Assembly: GCA_032622095.1 (NCBI GenBank)
Contig: CP136061.1
Span: forward strand, 64,485,127-64,549,126
DNA: 64,000 nucleotides
From: Siphonodentalium dalli
Taxonomy: Eukaryota; Mollusca; Scaphopoda; Gadilida; Siphonodentaliidae
Direction of reading: 5' to 3'
Made by a program: the position numbers and the translations under genes. The notes below the pieces were generated by a model, which did not search any database, was not told the origin of the DNA, and saw only the letters and a list, made by a program, of their open reading frames with translations. How positions within the stretch are numbered: the stretch's first letter is position 1; each line of letters starts with the position of its first letter. Positions 1 through 12,544 of the stretch are shown piece after piece.

Positions 1-1082
1 CAACTGCGACGTGACCACCACCCCCCCTTCTGTGTGTTCAATGCGTTTGTCCGAGTGCGCGGGGCAGAATGTTGGTTCCAACTGGGAGGGCCCTATGAGT
101 TCAGTGTCCAAGATACTTATTAGGAGATTCAGATTTTGGGTACAAAAATATTATATCGCCATCAAAGATATCTTGGACGCTGAACTATTGGTTATAATTA
201 GAATTCTTGAAAAGGAGTAGGCCACAAGACAGATAATCAGACTATAGGCCTGTGGAAACCACCTGCTGCAGCTAGAGGTCCCAAATGGAAAAGTTTGTCA
301 GCTAGCTAGCAGCCTGTACATTATAAACAGTATAAAGATGAACCAATGAAGAGTAAATAGCATGCACGCACTTTGTGTGCCCTAATTAATGTTCATGAAA
401 CAGAGGTGTCTAGAATCAATTTGGTATTAGGCATTGGGAAATAACTCAATCATGCAGGGCCCTAACAGGACTTGGGAAGAGGGGATAGATATATTTAAGG
501 GACGCTGAGAGATTGCCAGTAGACCTGGATGAGGTAGCAGCTTGGAGAACGAACAGAAATCCAACGACATCCAGGAGGCTGACCAGGAATGCAAGTCGTG
601 AATGCGGGGACCATAGCCAAAACTATGAGAAACACTGTTTTAACCCCCCCCCAGGTAGCTATATGTCAAAGGGAAAAGGATAAGATAGTTCGAGAAGCCT
701 GAGGGTTCAAGACTGGCTGGGATCCAGGGACCCACCAGAAGAACATTTTCAGGGAGTTGTGCACATTGTTTCCGATTAGAAATTCCATATTTTGGATTCT
801 CTCAAAATTGAATAGAATCTAAGGCCTGAAAAATCAATGACTTGTCTGGACAATTCCATGGAATCTTGCCATAATAGGAATTGAGGTGAGATACGGATGA
901 GACCGATACTTAGACATTAGCAGTCCCTGATTGTGGCACTGGGTCATGATCCTGATGGGAAAAAAAATGCCCATTTCTGTAAATAAAAGGCCGCTCGGCA
1001 CAGAGTCTCCCGATACTGTGGCTTCATTTGGAGCAGATGCTTTATAGAAATATATCATATGGAATAAATCCTGAGCATTGTC
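1..1082. other. Non-coding, with a short foldback at about 95-200
   Basis: No coding region is convincing here. Around 100-195 the sequence folds on itself: a stretch reading TTCAGTGTCCAAGATACTT is followed by its approximate reverse complement ending in GCTGAAC. The same motif recurs near 45.97, 46.19, 46.27, 49.80 and 51.40 kb, so this is one end of a dispersed repeat family. A stretch near 500-600 reads like a short open segment but has no recognisable domain. Confidence 0.5.
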
Positions 1083-1490
1083 TTATAACTGAGCTGCATA
1101 CAAATAACCAAATATGAAAAAACATAAAAGTCGAAATATAACCTCAAATTGGCACAATATCAACAGAATTCTAAGAATACAATTCGAAAAGATGCACCCC
1201 AGGATGTACGATTCTATGTCGAAAAATGGCAATAATCGCAGGTGCTGAGGTTCCCATGCTGGTTGACATCTGTGCCAATTTTTTTTTAAATTGACTGGAA
1301 AATAACGGAATACAGGCTCGAACAAAAGATGAGTCCCAGGATGTACAATTCTATGTCGAAAAAGGACAATTACTCTGCCAAAATGAACTCAAAATTGCAG
1401 GTGCACAGGTTCCCATGCTGGTTGACATCTGTGCCAAGTTTTAAAAAAATTGACTGGAAAATGACGGAATACAGGCTCGGACTAAATTTT
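1083..1490. repeat. Helitron-like (pearl-type) tandem repeat fragment
   Basis: Two diverged copies of a unit containing GGTTCCCATGCTGGTTGACA followed by TCTGTGCCAA and an AAATTGACTGGAAAA segment. The same unit is found in the 55.3-56.2 kb element, where it is repeated at 169-170 bp, and once near 49.93 kb. Neither the termini nor the microsatellite tail are visible here, so this is a fragment. The minus-strand reading frame through it is an accident of the repeat. Confidence 0.65.
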
Positions 1491-2836
1491 AAATTAATTA
1501 TCAAATAAGTGAATCCAAAATATTAGTATTGCTTAAAAAAAATACAAATTTTGCAGCAAATAATCTCAAGTTGCCTATTCTCATGGTGAACATGTGGCTC
1601 TGATCATGTCAAGTATGGTCCCCTGATCCTTAAGCGTGCATGCTGTCCAAGGCGAGCTGTCAGTCGCGCATCTAGTTTCGGTTCCTCATATGGTGTGGTG
1701 CGCAAGTGTGTGCCGCATAATATAGAACTGACTCATCCGAAATTGTCCCCACCTTGGAGGCACTCTCGAATGGGAAAGGCGAATTCGGACACACATCGTA
1801 CACTTCCGAATCCAAGGGAGGTAGCGAAAAGCACATCCTAGTCTCTTTGAGGCACCTTCCATCAAGGAGATGGAGAAGAAAAGTAAGCATCCTGACTAGG
1901 TCGCCTGGTTCTATGAGGAACAAATTCCAGTGCCTCGGTATGTAAGTTATAATTAAGCCTGTGGAAGTTCTGGCCTAGGAGCCAAAGGACAGGAACCGTA
2001 AGGCCAAGGCTACACTGGAGGTGGAGAGAAGAAAACAGGTGGATGACAGGGATACAGGCTTGCCCCAAAACCTGGAGGGACGGAAGACAGAAAAGTCTCA
2101 AACTGAGGACAGGTTCCTTTGAAATTAACCCATGCGGTAAACACCCCTGGACAAGAGGCAGATGCAGTTTACACATATCATCCTAACTGGGATGAAAGAC
2201 CATGTGTCGAGGGTACCGGGGCTTGATAGCTACATGTAACAATGTGGCCATGGCAAGAGACCAGTGTGTGCAGTGAACCACCCTATGAGTAAGCATATAA
2301 TAATTCTATGCACCAAGACAAAATAGGACCAAGAAGAACGTCGATAATGAAGGTGCTCGGCACTTACTGTGACACGAAGCTCAACACACAGTGAGTGTTG
2401 TAATGCTATTAACTCATGATAAATATGAAGTAAACATAAAAAAACATCAGATTTTGTTGTGAATTCCTTAGCTTAACACTTGCATACATTACTTTACCCG
2501 CAAATGGATGCCTTACACCTGTCAACATTTCATATCGATTTTGTTGTCTCTTTGAACTAAGAACTCTTGGCAAATTACATCTAATTGTTATATTTGAAAT
2601 GTAGATGACCCAACTTAGGCATATGAACTATGAACGGCTCACAATCCTTTTATCAAATGAATTGGTGGCATTTATTTTCTATTTCTCACTGGAAATGTGG
2701 CATTTCATTGCTCACAAAATTCCATATCATTCAAGCGTATACTAACAGATATAATTATATGATTAGGCCAAACAAAAATAGGGCTTTGATTCTCAGGCAT
2801 TGCCGCATCGAAAAAATGGCTCGCGTTTGACCATTT
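1491..2836. other. Non-coding interval, nothing recognised
   Basis: AT-rich sequence with short open frames on both strands (for example 1754-1945 plus and 1862-2176 minus) that overlap each other, have no recognisable domain and no splice context. I see no repeat structure. Confidence 0.4.
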
Positions 2837-5400
2837 TAGGCCAAAAAAAAAAGTGTTTTGATTCTCAGACATTTTTTTTTGAGAATCGATGAGGGAGCGA
2901 GGGTTTTATTTTTATTTTTTATTTTTTGTTATGGGGATAACGCCCATAGTTAGCATGGGTTATTATGCCTTCCCAGGTTAAGAAAATGTAAGGAGAAAAT
3001 TGTTTTGATATAAACTAATGTATTCCACTATAAAAATTGGCCAATTATCACATTGTACTACCCATACATCAAATCTGGAATAAAGAATTACATAAATATA
3101 TGACATTGTACTCTCCATACATCATATAGGGAATTACCAGAATGATATATATGTCCAATGAATATTTCAATTTACTGTCGTTGATATATTTGATATATGT
3201 ATGTACCTTTTTATAGTATATATCTATTTATATCTATCTATATACTTTAATATTTATCCATCTAAACTATAGTAACAATACATGCTAGCCATAAAAACTT
3301 CAAATACTATTATATTAAACCAGCATACACATCGCCAATACGCACCATAATTATCACTTTCCTGTTTGCATTCCAGAAATTGGAAATTTTAGAATTGTTT
3401 ACGAAAAGTGGGTTATCTACCTTGCCGAAATATTTGATTACATTCCGCCATTCCGGTGCGTTTTGCGTCCGTAATTTCGTACGCAGAGGTGATCGTTTAG
3501 CAACGTCCAATTTATACCAACCAACCATTTTACTTAATAAACTTGGGGTTTGGGCAGCATGTGGTGACAATATACCTGGTAGTTACCGTTGCCTAGTGTC
3601 TGTTTTTGAATACCAACACATACACCATTGTATGTCTCTCATATTCGATGTTTGAAACATAACTAATTTCCGTTTTCTATTTTCCTATTTTCGTGTTATC
3701 ATTGACAGCATCGGTCGAAAATCGTAATAAAATGGTTCAACGCGGGCCTTTTTTTCCAAACGCGGCCTTAGTTCGATTTTGGATTTCAAATTTATGATTC
3801 AAATATTGAGTAGGAGCTAAATACAACGGTGATTGTGTGGGTATGCAACAAAAGACAATAGGCAACAATAGCTATCAGGCATATTGTCACCACAGCTAAG
3901 CTGTCAAACCCCCAGGTTTATTGGCCGAATGTGTTGAAATATTTGGATAAAATATCAGCAGGAAGTTGGATATTTGACCTTTGTGACCTTTGCACAGTAA
4001 GAAAATAACCCCTGCAAGATAAGAGTTTTCCCCCTTGCTACACTCTTGTGATAGTCAAACCGGAGCGCACTACAGTTTGACAAGCGGTGTATTTTGACCA
4101 TTTTTATGATGGTTATTTGAAGTTTTATTGTCTGTCTATCACCCATTACGGTATACATATACAATCTCCAATTAGTCAGCGGAATAAGTGAATCAAGACT
4201 TTCTATGATAGTTTTGAAGATCACTTTATCTTTTCATTTCGACTGTATTTACATTCCTTATTTTTTACAAAATATTCTGCTGATATTAAACTAATATCAA
4301 TATATATATCATTCTAGGTACTCCCTATATGATGTACAGGTAGTACAATGTCATAATTTGTCATTCTTTATACAGTAAAACCCCTCCAAACCGGACCCTC
4401 TATAAACCGAATCCCTCTCCATACCGACCAAAATTACCTCTGTAATCTGGAAACTCTCTATTCCGAACACCGGACGGTTTTTCTAGTCCAAAAGTGAACT
4501 AATACATTAATCCGAATGCGAAAAACGATACCAACCAAACGCAAGTGCGGTAGATTGGACAAACTTGATGCTGAACTCGTGTTGGCTTTAGTGTATAGAC
4601 TGGGTATCCTTTATTAGTTTAAATTTCTAGTCTATACATTCAACTCTGAGTGGCCATTTTCGTGACAGCTCATTCATTCTGACATGTTGATTAAAATTGT
4701 ACTGGTGACAATACGCTCCCATCGTGTACATTTAGCTAATTAGTGTTTAGTTTTGACAGTGGTCGTAAACATAAGAGTCCAATTCAGCACATTGATTGAT
4801 GTGAAAACAAAATGTCAGTGCTGTAATCTCCGTGAAATCACCATTGTTCACTCAATGTGTTAAATAAGCATTCAGTTATATAATCAGACACCTGTTGTTA
4901 TAATCTGATTCAAAGCGGTCACCGAACAAAACACCGCTATTAATCGGTACGATTATTCAAGAGTACGAATCTACTGTAATAACGATGCAATATTTTTAAG
5001 CGACATTTTCGATCACCGTAACATTTATCGTTTCCCGTCTTATCTATACATGTTTTATATCTTAATATACCATGTTTTAATTCTTATTATAACATGATGT
5101 TTTATCTATTGTTATTTATATTTGATTCGGCACTTTATTGAATAAATTTTAATTAATCAATAATGAATCGGTTGTGCTTCGACAACAGTGTCAATACATT
5201 CCGTTCATAGTGCTATTTTCTATAAACCGAACACCTCTCTAATTCGAACAGAGGGGCTGGTCCGAAGGGTGTTCGGTTTGGAGAGGTTTTACTGTATCAG
5301 ATTAAATTAGTTTATATCCATTACAAAGTTCTCCCTACTTTTTCTGGACCTGGGAAGGTATAATAACCCATGTTTACTTTTGCCAGTCTATGGGCAAATT
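2837..5400. repeat. Long inverted duplication (about 2.5 kb element)
   Basis: The left arm (about 2930-3165) reappears in reverse complement as 4290-4370 plus 5297-5400. Shared blocks include CATGGGTTATTATGCCTTCC, GATATAAACTAATGTATTCC and a CATTGTACT..ACATCATATAGGGA segment. The right arm is split by the Tc1/mariner-type element at 4373-5294. The outer part of the left arm (TTAGGCCAAAAAAAAAAGTG near 2840) recurs near 48.07 kb. This looks like a DNA element with long terminal inverted repeats and a 1.1-kb unique centre, but no target duplication was found. Confidence 0.65.
4373..5294. mobile_element. Tc1/mariner-type (pogo/Tigger-like) non-autonomous element
   Basis: The 922-bp segment has inverted ends starting CAGTAAAACC and continuing YCTCCAAACCG, and is flanked by TA on both sides (4371-4372 and 5295-5296), the target duplication of this superfamily. 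The ends also repeat CTCTATAAACCGAA-like motifs internally. There is no transposase frame. It sits in the right arm of the larger inverted duplication, so it arrived later. Assignment to pogo/Tigger rests on the end sequence only. Confidence 0.75.
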
Positions 5401-5675
5401 TTTTTTATTTATTTATTTAAAACTATAGCAACTCCATCATTGGAATAAGACATTCATATGTTTATAAGACCATATATACAGTTATTGAAATTATATCATC
5501 ATTCATGCCTGTTTGATTATCTTCATTGCATGATTGAGTCTGCGATGGTCTGCGCTAGAAAAAGTATGCAATGCAATTGACATGTCTGGCTTCATCGACA
5601 GCCTGCGATCTCTCAGAAAATGAACTAAAATTATACAATCATATCACCACTTGTATAAAAGAAAAGGAAACTTAC

Positions 5676-5954
5676 ATGTTGTGCCATCCTTGATGATTAC
5701 TGCTGTCTTGCCTGCTTCATGCAAATGAACCGTCAGAGTTATCTGATATTCTGTAGCTGGCTTTAGATCATTTATCATCTGTTCTGAGCTTATCACTGGA
5801 ATATCTGGATAGGACACTGAATTGGAAGGCTGTACCTGCACTGTGAAGTGGGCGACAAATTTCTGTTTCTCAGATGATAATTGATTCCAGCTCAGTTTCA
5901 TGTTGTATTTGGTGACATCTCTCAACACTACTCCACTAGGCTTCAAATTATCAG
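5676..5954 (-). CDS. FN3-domain exon of the EGF/FN3 gene
   Basis: This 279-bp exon encodes one complete fibronectin type III domain. Visible landmarks are the PSGVVL entry strand, the core tryptophan in LSWNQL, and the LKPATEYQITLTV motif that closes most FN3 folds. A TTGCAG acceptor lies at 5955 and a GTAAG donor just below 5676. Both introns are phase 1, the usual arrangement for shuffled extracellular modules. It is the most 3' exon of the minus-strand gene in this window, so the FN3 domain lies C-terminal to the EGF-like modules. Downstream exons would be beyond coordinate 1. Known animal families with EGF repeats followed by FN3 include Tie-like and receptor phosphatase-like proteins, but nothing here decides among them. 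Confidence 0.85.
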
Positions 5955-8105
5955 CTGCAAGAGATTTAGAGACAATTTAAAAATGATGTATCTATACAAT
6001 GAACTTTCTGTATCGATTCATGGGTATACAGTAACATGTTCAGAAAATTACACTGGTAATATTCTATGTGTGCAAGTTTTACAATTGAAAATCTATCTTT
6101 TACGTCACTTAGAGAACACATTTATGATCTACTAACAGTAACACATGGCCAGTCACTGTTTATGCAAGACTAGGACATTCAGTATTCTTTCTCAAAACAG
6201 GGAGTTCAACACAAAAAAATATATTAACAAAACCAATGGCCTAAAACTATTTTGACCAATCAGATACTGAGTTGAGCGCAGGAAGCATCATTTTTAGATC
6301 CGGTTATATGGTCAGAGAAAACAAGCCTATAGCTAGCTGACATAATTCAATTATTTCCATATAAACACGCCACATGTTTGAATTTATATCTGCAAAAAAA
6401 TGCTTTAATTATTGTCATGGACGCAAATCTAAACTTATTAATATTAAGACCATATAATGCACCAAGGGCCGATAAGGTTTGAGGTGATTTTTGTGACAGA
6501 TCTGATTGATCCACTTCATCCTTACAACATTCTGAGTTTCAGTATGATCTAGCTGGTCCGAATCATCTGGACATCAAATCCGCATTTTTCATCTGCCTGG
6601 AATGTTACATATTTACACCGACTGGATTTTCTGGTAGGTCATTCGCCAATTCTACGTGTCATGACCGGTTTTGTCATTGTTTGATACTACTTCCAATCCG
6701 TCTCTATGTTCTATCATCCACCATCCATTCATTGTTTATTATCTTGTTTTGCGTTCGTCCTTCCATTGCCCTGTTCTGTGTATGTTGCCTGAGTTCTTTG
6801 GTCGTGCAAGTGTTCTTGTTTGGTGGCCAATTTGTTCATGGTTCGCGTGGCCTCGTATGGTCGATCATGCACCCGTTCTTTGGGGAGTAGCCCAAGAAAT
6901 CTCTTAGCCTACAATTCCCTCTCATGACAAGCATTCGTGGTCATGGCCATGGTCAGCAATCGCGCAACTGACCAGCTTGTGGTCCTACAGGACAGGGATG
7001 GCGCAATTACCATGGCTGTGGTCTGCAATCTCCGCAAATTTTGGTGTTATATGTTTCATTTGAATTTCATTAAAAGTAAATTTCATCAGAATTTTCACTA
7101 AAAATATTTCATCAGTCAGACTGAAATCTCGGTGAAATTTGGATTTTTTTATTGACAGTTTTTTATGTCAACAGATGACTAATAGAATTGAATGTAAGCA
7201 CATATATTTTTAATTGAGGAAAAGATCATAATTAAAATAGTGCAGCATCGATCTATATTGTACATATTCATGTAGGCAAATAACTGCAGATCTGCTAATA
7301 AAATTTCACTAGAAAGTCAATTTCTAAATTTCATTGAAAACTGGAAATTATAAGTTGGGTATACACCTCCCCCAATCAATGGAGACCCCTCTAAAGCCAC
7401 GTCCGTTAGAAGACAATCAACTAGCTGCATATAGCTGGTGTTAATTAGAGCAAAAATAAAACTGTATGGTCAGAATTGTACTGGGCATGTAGGTCTAAGT
7501 CTAATCTACTGAGTAGTCAGGTGGGCAACAACTCAATTTATCGAGCTTATTACAAACCTGTAGACACATAACTGTTGACACAGAATTATGTCTTTTAAAT
7601 ATGTATGCATACCATGTGAAGAAATAAGTATGCATGTAAAAAGTATGAAGTAAAAGGAAATATTTGTTTCAACAAAGAACTGCTCCAATGTGCATTCAAA
7701 TATATTTTAGTATCATGAATTGAAACAAAAATTTGCTCTTATCCATTGACAGAATTTGGATTTGGCAGAGAATATTTATGCTACAATGACTAGTAGTTTT
7801 GTTATGCCTAATTGCAGTTTGATGATTGTCAAATGATAGAATTAGTCTGTGAGAACTATCTCCTTTATTTGGATTATAAGTGTAAGCGTCTATAGCCTGT
7901 CATTTAAGGATGCGGTTACAGAGAGGCGGATGAGATATCTTATCTCTCCCCAATCCAAAAAACTATTTTTAAACCTGGAAATTCCATGCCTGAACCAAAA
8001 GCAGTCATAGCCAATCGTGAGCTTTTATATCAACTGAGACTTATTGAACAAAGCATCCACAGAAAAACAACTGAACAGTTATATCTAGTGCACAGTGATA
8101 CTTAC
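5955..8105 (-). other. Intron between EGF exon (8.1 kb) and FN3 exon
   Basis: This 2.15-kb interval is non-coding. It contains AT-rich sequence with repeated ATTTCATT-type motifs near 7060-7350 but no clear transposon ends. The open frames near 6671-6907 on the plus strand have no recognisable domain. Confidence 0.6.
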
Positions 8106-8255
8106 TTGACAGACAACTGGCTGCATGATTGTAGTGAGATGGATTGCATGTGCAGTAGTAAGTGCTTTCGCCACTATTCCATTGACAATTGGCATTGGTA
8201 TCAGAACACTGAGAAGACGGTTCACCATGTGAACAAACTGATCCTATAGCCACCT
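8106..8255 (-). CDS. EGF-like exon 7 of the EGF/FN3 gene
   Basis: The exon is 150 bp and phase 1-1, with acceptor TTTCAG at 8256 and donor GTAAG below 8106. It encodes one six-cysteine module: VCSHGEPSSQCSDTNANCQW, then a YYCTCNP segment and a final cysteine in the ASC motif. The C-x-C pair (cysteines 4 and 5) is typical of EGF-like folds. It is the last EGF-like module before the FN3 exon that can be seen. It is more diverged from the 42-54 kb modules than those are from each other. Disulfide pairing is inferred from the family. Confidence 0.85.
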
Positions 8256-8310
8256 CTGAAATGAACATATTATAGGTGAATATCGTTGTTAACAAACATA
8301 AAAACAATGG

Positions 8311-8890
8311 GATCGAGCTCGAAATTGTGGGTCCGAACGCTGCTCGGGTATAAAATGATTGGAATTTTGGGGAAATGACTTTTGGAACATACTTTAAATA
8401 GTGATGTGGTACGAACAATTGGGGTGAAAAAATATTGGGTTGAAACTGAAAGAAAAATGGTTGAAAGTCGGGAAATTGATGGAATATGACCGAGATAACT
8501 CCAGAATCATTCATAGCCACCTCGGCCAAACATTTTGGTCATAAAAAAAGTAACCTAACCCTAGCGCAAACTCAAACTCTAACCATAACCATAACCATAA
8601 CCCTAACCCCTAACCCCTAATCAAACCCTAACCCTAACCAAACCCACTTTTCCAAACTCGACACCAATTTTTTTTGAAAATGTTGCCAAGGTGACTATGA
8701 ACGATTTTGGAGTTATCCCGGTCATTTTTTTTCCGCCCAAGCTTTTGTCCCGCAGCCATGAGTATGCTCCCAAAGTAATTTCATCCAAATCCCAATGTTT
8801 TTCAACCCGAACCAAAATGTTTGGCCTATAAACGAATTTGGGGTCATTTTCTGATATTTTTGGACCCGAACAGCGCTTGGACAACTGCAT
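8311..8890. repeat. Foldback element with telomere-like core
   Basis: Two diverged inverted arms (about 8311-8545 and 8655-8885) share GAACGCTG, AAATGAC, AACATTTTGG, GATAACTCCA and ATTCATAG-type blocks in the same order. Between them, at about 8550-8650, is a degenerate run of CCCTAA and CCATAA units. Each arm starts near a GGGTCCGAAC-like sequence. The element lies in the intron just upstream of EGF exon 7. No target duplication could be identified. Confidence 0.65.
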
Positions 8891-10060
8891 TCTGTGGAAT
8901 ACTATCCCTCCAATACTTGTACAAGCTGATCGAGAAATAATTACAAAACTAAATTCCCACTACATGTGTGAAATCAGAGTAAATAAACCTCAACGCAAAA
9001 TGCGCACAGGTTGCCACAAGACAGTTTAATTTGTTAGCGCAGTAAATGATGTCGAATTATGGGTACTTTCTATTCCAGAAAATGCATATCACAGACCATG
9101 CAAATTGCATTTAGTGGCATTAAATGAATGTCATATTGAAAGCATAATGATAAAAAGTTAATATAAAGTACTTTATTACGAGAATTTCTTCACAACCCAA
9201 CACGAACTCTATGTAAATATAATGTCAAAATTTTCTCCCACCCCCTACACATTTTAGCACAGGCAGCCGGGTGAGATTTCCGTCTCACCCAAAATGTGAC
9301 CAGCTGTCTCACCCTACCCACGTGACTGCTTTACCTATTTAGTTAAGAGCTGGAACTCATTTAAAAATCCGTGATCATGTTTTGTGTGAACTAAAACAAT
9401 GTCGACCAACCAGTTACTCTTCACGTTTCAAGTAAATAAATACGACAAATTCGTGGACGCTAAAACAAATGGAGATAAGCCTCAAACATGTTAATCACGA
9501 AGAACCTTCAACACAACCCCACTTGCAGACACAGAGTTGCACAACATGCAATATAAACGACTAATTGTGTGAACACATTCCATCAAACAGAAGGCCCTAA
9601 GCGAAAGTTGCATTACTTGCACATTTCGTAACACGTAAACAAAAAATATAGCCACTTCACAAATGACGAACGAAATAGTTCCATATTCGAACAGTAGTCA
9701 TCGTTCCAACAAATCATCGAATACGTCTAACTAACAGTTGTCTGTCATAGATAAACATGTTTCCTTTTCTAATGGTACCGATGTGGACATTTCCTGTGAC
9801 AAACACGATTAGTCTAGTTGTATATACTTCATATCAATACGCGCGTTTCTCGGAATCTGTGCAGGTGCAATGATGTAACGTATTCATGTCGCTTTCACAG
9901 GCCAATGTCAATTTCACGCTAACGTATTAACCCTGCGTGCACAGGTATATACCGAAATCATCCCAGATAATCCTGAATATCGCACCAGATTTCTCACCAG
10001 ATGTAACGTTACGAAGCTACTGGACTGTGCCAAAGATAGGTAATTGGAATGAGGCTCTTG
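8891..10060. other. Intronic sequence, nothing recognised
   Basis: This is mixed AT-rich sequence without a supported gene. Near 9270-9330 there is a motif (GGGTGAGATTTCCGTCTCACCC, a 22-bp near-palindrome) whose GGGTGAGATTT part also appears in the hairpin element at 10.07-10.19 kb, so it may be a related remnant. Confidence 0.4.
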
Positions 10061-10064
10061 GGTT

Positions 10065-10192
10065 GGGAGAAAAATTATCCATGATGACCTGGGTTGTGGG
10101 CATGGAAAAATCTCACCCTCGGGCCAGATATTTGGTCCCAAATATCTGGCCCCTCGGGTGAGATTTTGTCCATCCCACACCCCAGGTCATGA
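10065..10192. repeat. Hairpin (foldback) element
   Basis: Two arms of about 60 bp are almost perfect reverse complements. The left arm carries GATGACCTGGGTTGTGGGCA, then TCTCACCCTCGGGCCAGATA; the right arm returns the same order inverted. The loop is only a few bases (around 10137-10140). The reading frames on both strands through the arms are by-products of the symmetry. Confidence 0.75.
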
Positions 10193-10660
10193 AGGATAAT
10201 ATTAATCTCCACCTACTTCTGTGAACTACCTTGACGCTAGGGGCCAGACAACGGCAGCGCCAATCATGTTGATAACCATCAGTCTATTATATTTTTAGTT
10301 TATGCACTAATTAACTAGATCGATAGACTGGCCAAATTTTCCCAGCCGAATCTTCCAGTGACTGAAAAATACCAAGCCGAATCTTCCCATTCCATTTCCA
10401 ACCTCTCTATTCGGGAATACATATAGTTCGTAGCCATTGCATTTCGTCCGGTGCTGGAAACAAATGTCTGTGCCTGACAACAGCTGATTAGTCCGAAGAA
10501 CTTGAACTCAAATCGGAATCGGTAGTCATGATGTTTCACAAGTGTTGATAATTTTAAAACACGTTCGTAAAAGTGGGCGTATTCGATCGGCGAGAAAGGA
10601 AGAATAATCACAGGGTAGTATCCAGTTGCGCATGCGCTAACTTGAAAGTAATTTAAAGAC

Positions 10661-11713
10661 TAGGCTTGCCATGATTATTCGATTAATCGACTAACCTTGG
10701 GCAGGTGTAGTAGTCGACGGTTATTTACTTTCGTCGACTAATCGCCCAAACAGGGGGGGGGGGGGGGGGTATGGTTGTGTATTTAAGCAGTATTATGCGC
10801 AAATACCATACCATGTCTGGAAGTAAAAGTTAACAGTGTATATATGTAGCACAATTTACGACCCGACAGCCTGTTCTGTCGCCACTTCTGATGCGGCTTC
10901 CTTTGATAACGCAGCTGACATTTGGCGGTCATCTTCAAAGAGTTTGTTGTGCCTTTGGTGCCGTGTTGCAGGCTTGCCATTGTTTATATATTATGTTTAA
11001 ATGTAAACATACCTTCCAAAATGGACGACATGCATGGGACTGCATCTATATTTCTTTTTTCAAATTTCATACTGTAAAACATTCACCATTATTGATAACA
11101 ATTGACAAAGCATCGATCTATATTTAATATACGTCGATGGACAAAGTCACAAAATTCGCGGGACATTGAATGTTCAGTGTTACTAGACAGTTAATCAATA
11201 ACAAGTTGGTGTCATCTCTTATTAGTGCTACATACATTACATTCTCCAACTTGGTAACGTATATACCCCCCACACCCCGCTGTACGATGCGTTGCACGCA
11301 CTTTGAATAACAAAACTAAAATATATGTCAGGTGACGCAATCGGTACACAATGGGATTTTCTGCAAACCTAACTATAGTCTGTTTTCGATAAGTATACCC
11401 CAATTCTGCATGCTTTCATTTGGCACCGTGACAGCGATGCATGTTCACGGGGAACATTGATTGACTGGACAGATTTTTTAAAACATTTCGTCCGCGGGAA
11501 TAGCGATGAGGAGGGCGTTTACCTGCCGCGTAAATTTGAGTTTAGGTGGCCGATGACGGGCGGGGGCCTCAGAATGACAAGCCTGCTGACTGACAGTTTA
11601 TAACTGTCTTTACCTGGGTGGAATATAGGCCACATATATAAACGATTAATCGACTAACCGTCGACTATAGCGGTCGATTAGTCGATTATGAAAACATAGT
11701 CATGGCAACCCTA
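10661..11713. mobile_element. hAT-type non-autonomous element, TSD TTAAAGAC
   Basis: This 1053-bp element has inverted ends beginning TAGGSTTGCCATGA and an exact 8-bp target duplication TTAAAGAC at 10653-10660 and 11714-11721. Both subterminal regions are rich in GATTAATCGACTAA-type motifs, probable transposase binding sites. A block near 10890-10970 (ATTTGGCGGTCATCTTCAAA) is shared with 54.54 kb, in front of the broken BED-finger transposase. This element is therefore a deletion derivative of that family. A run of 18 G residues lies near 10752. Confidence 0.9.
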
Positions 11714-11721
11714 TTAAAGAC

Positions 11722-12544
11722 CTTCACCTTGTTGCACGGTGATAAATTGGTCTAGTTTTGATCCAATGGTAATGGATTCCTGTCGTAATAATGAATAAGA
11801 TCATTTACGCTATAAAATCATGACCCTGCGATTCTCAGAGTATTCAAAATTTTCAAATCACGATCAATCATGGGCAGTGAATAACTGCTACAGCGAACAC
11901 TGTTCTCATTATATGGCTGTTACTTTTGCTGCCCAGAGATAAAACACAGCTAATATGTCAGGAGATTGAAAGTGCATTCATTTACATGTAATTTATGGTA
12001 TTGCTGCCAGAAGGGGCCATACACAGGTTCCTGATTACCACTATGACAACCTTTTAGCCAGTGCACCACACCAAATTTGGAATATAATTTCATTTAAATG
12101 TCAATATTTTCCAATTAAATGTATAGATTTACGGCATATTCAATTCATCTAAGCGCAGCTGACAGAGAACAAAATTATAGTGCCGAGTTATGTAGCATGG
12201 TGGTCAGTTCATAGTGATGTCTGACAGTTGTTACAAATTGCTTTTACTGTCTGTCATCAATGCCAGATGTAGACATTTACGTGTCATATACAGCAAATCA
12301 ATTTTTTTTTATAATTTACACGTTTCCGTATTTGTGACATATGTGTGACATTTCGTGGAATCAAACATCATGTTTACGAATTATGCATATATTGAGATAT
12401 ACATTACGCAAATGTCACATATATTTGATACATGGAAAATATGTAAATTCGCCATATCTGTATACATCACTTTTCGTCCAGTGGTGTATACACTTGACTT
12501 TCATAAGCAGTAGCAAGCAATAAAGCCGACATAAAACAGTTTAC
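11722..12544. other. Intronic interval, nothing recognised
   Basis: AT-rich sequence with no recognised element ends and no supported coding region. Confidence 0.4.

Noticed and set aside
5644-5946. The FN3 segment as a stand-alone single-exon gene starting at an internal methionine
   Set aside because: Splice sites at 5676 and 5954 give an exact one-domain exon with phase 1 ends; the open frame merely runs into the intron.
6671-6907. Overlapping hydrophobic plus-strand frames
   Set aside because: No splice context, no recognisable domain, and opposite in strand to the gene whose intron contains them.
8550-8650. A true telomere or chromosome end
   Set aside because: The CCCTAA run is short, degenerate and enclosed by inverted arms inside an intron with exons on both sides.
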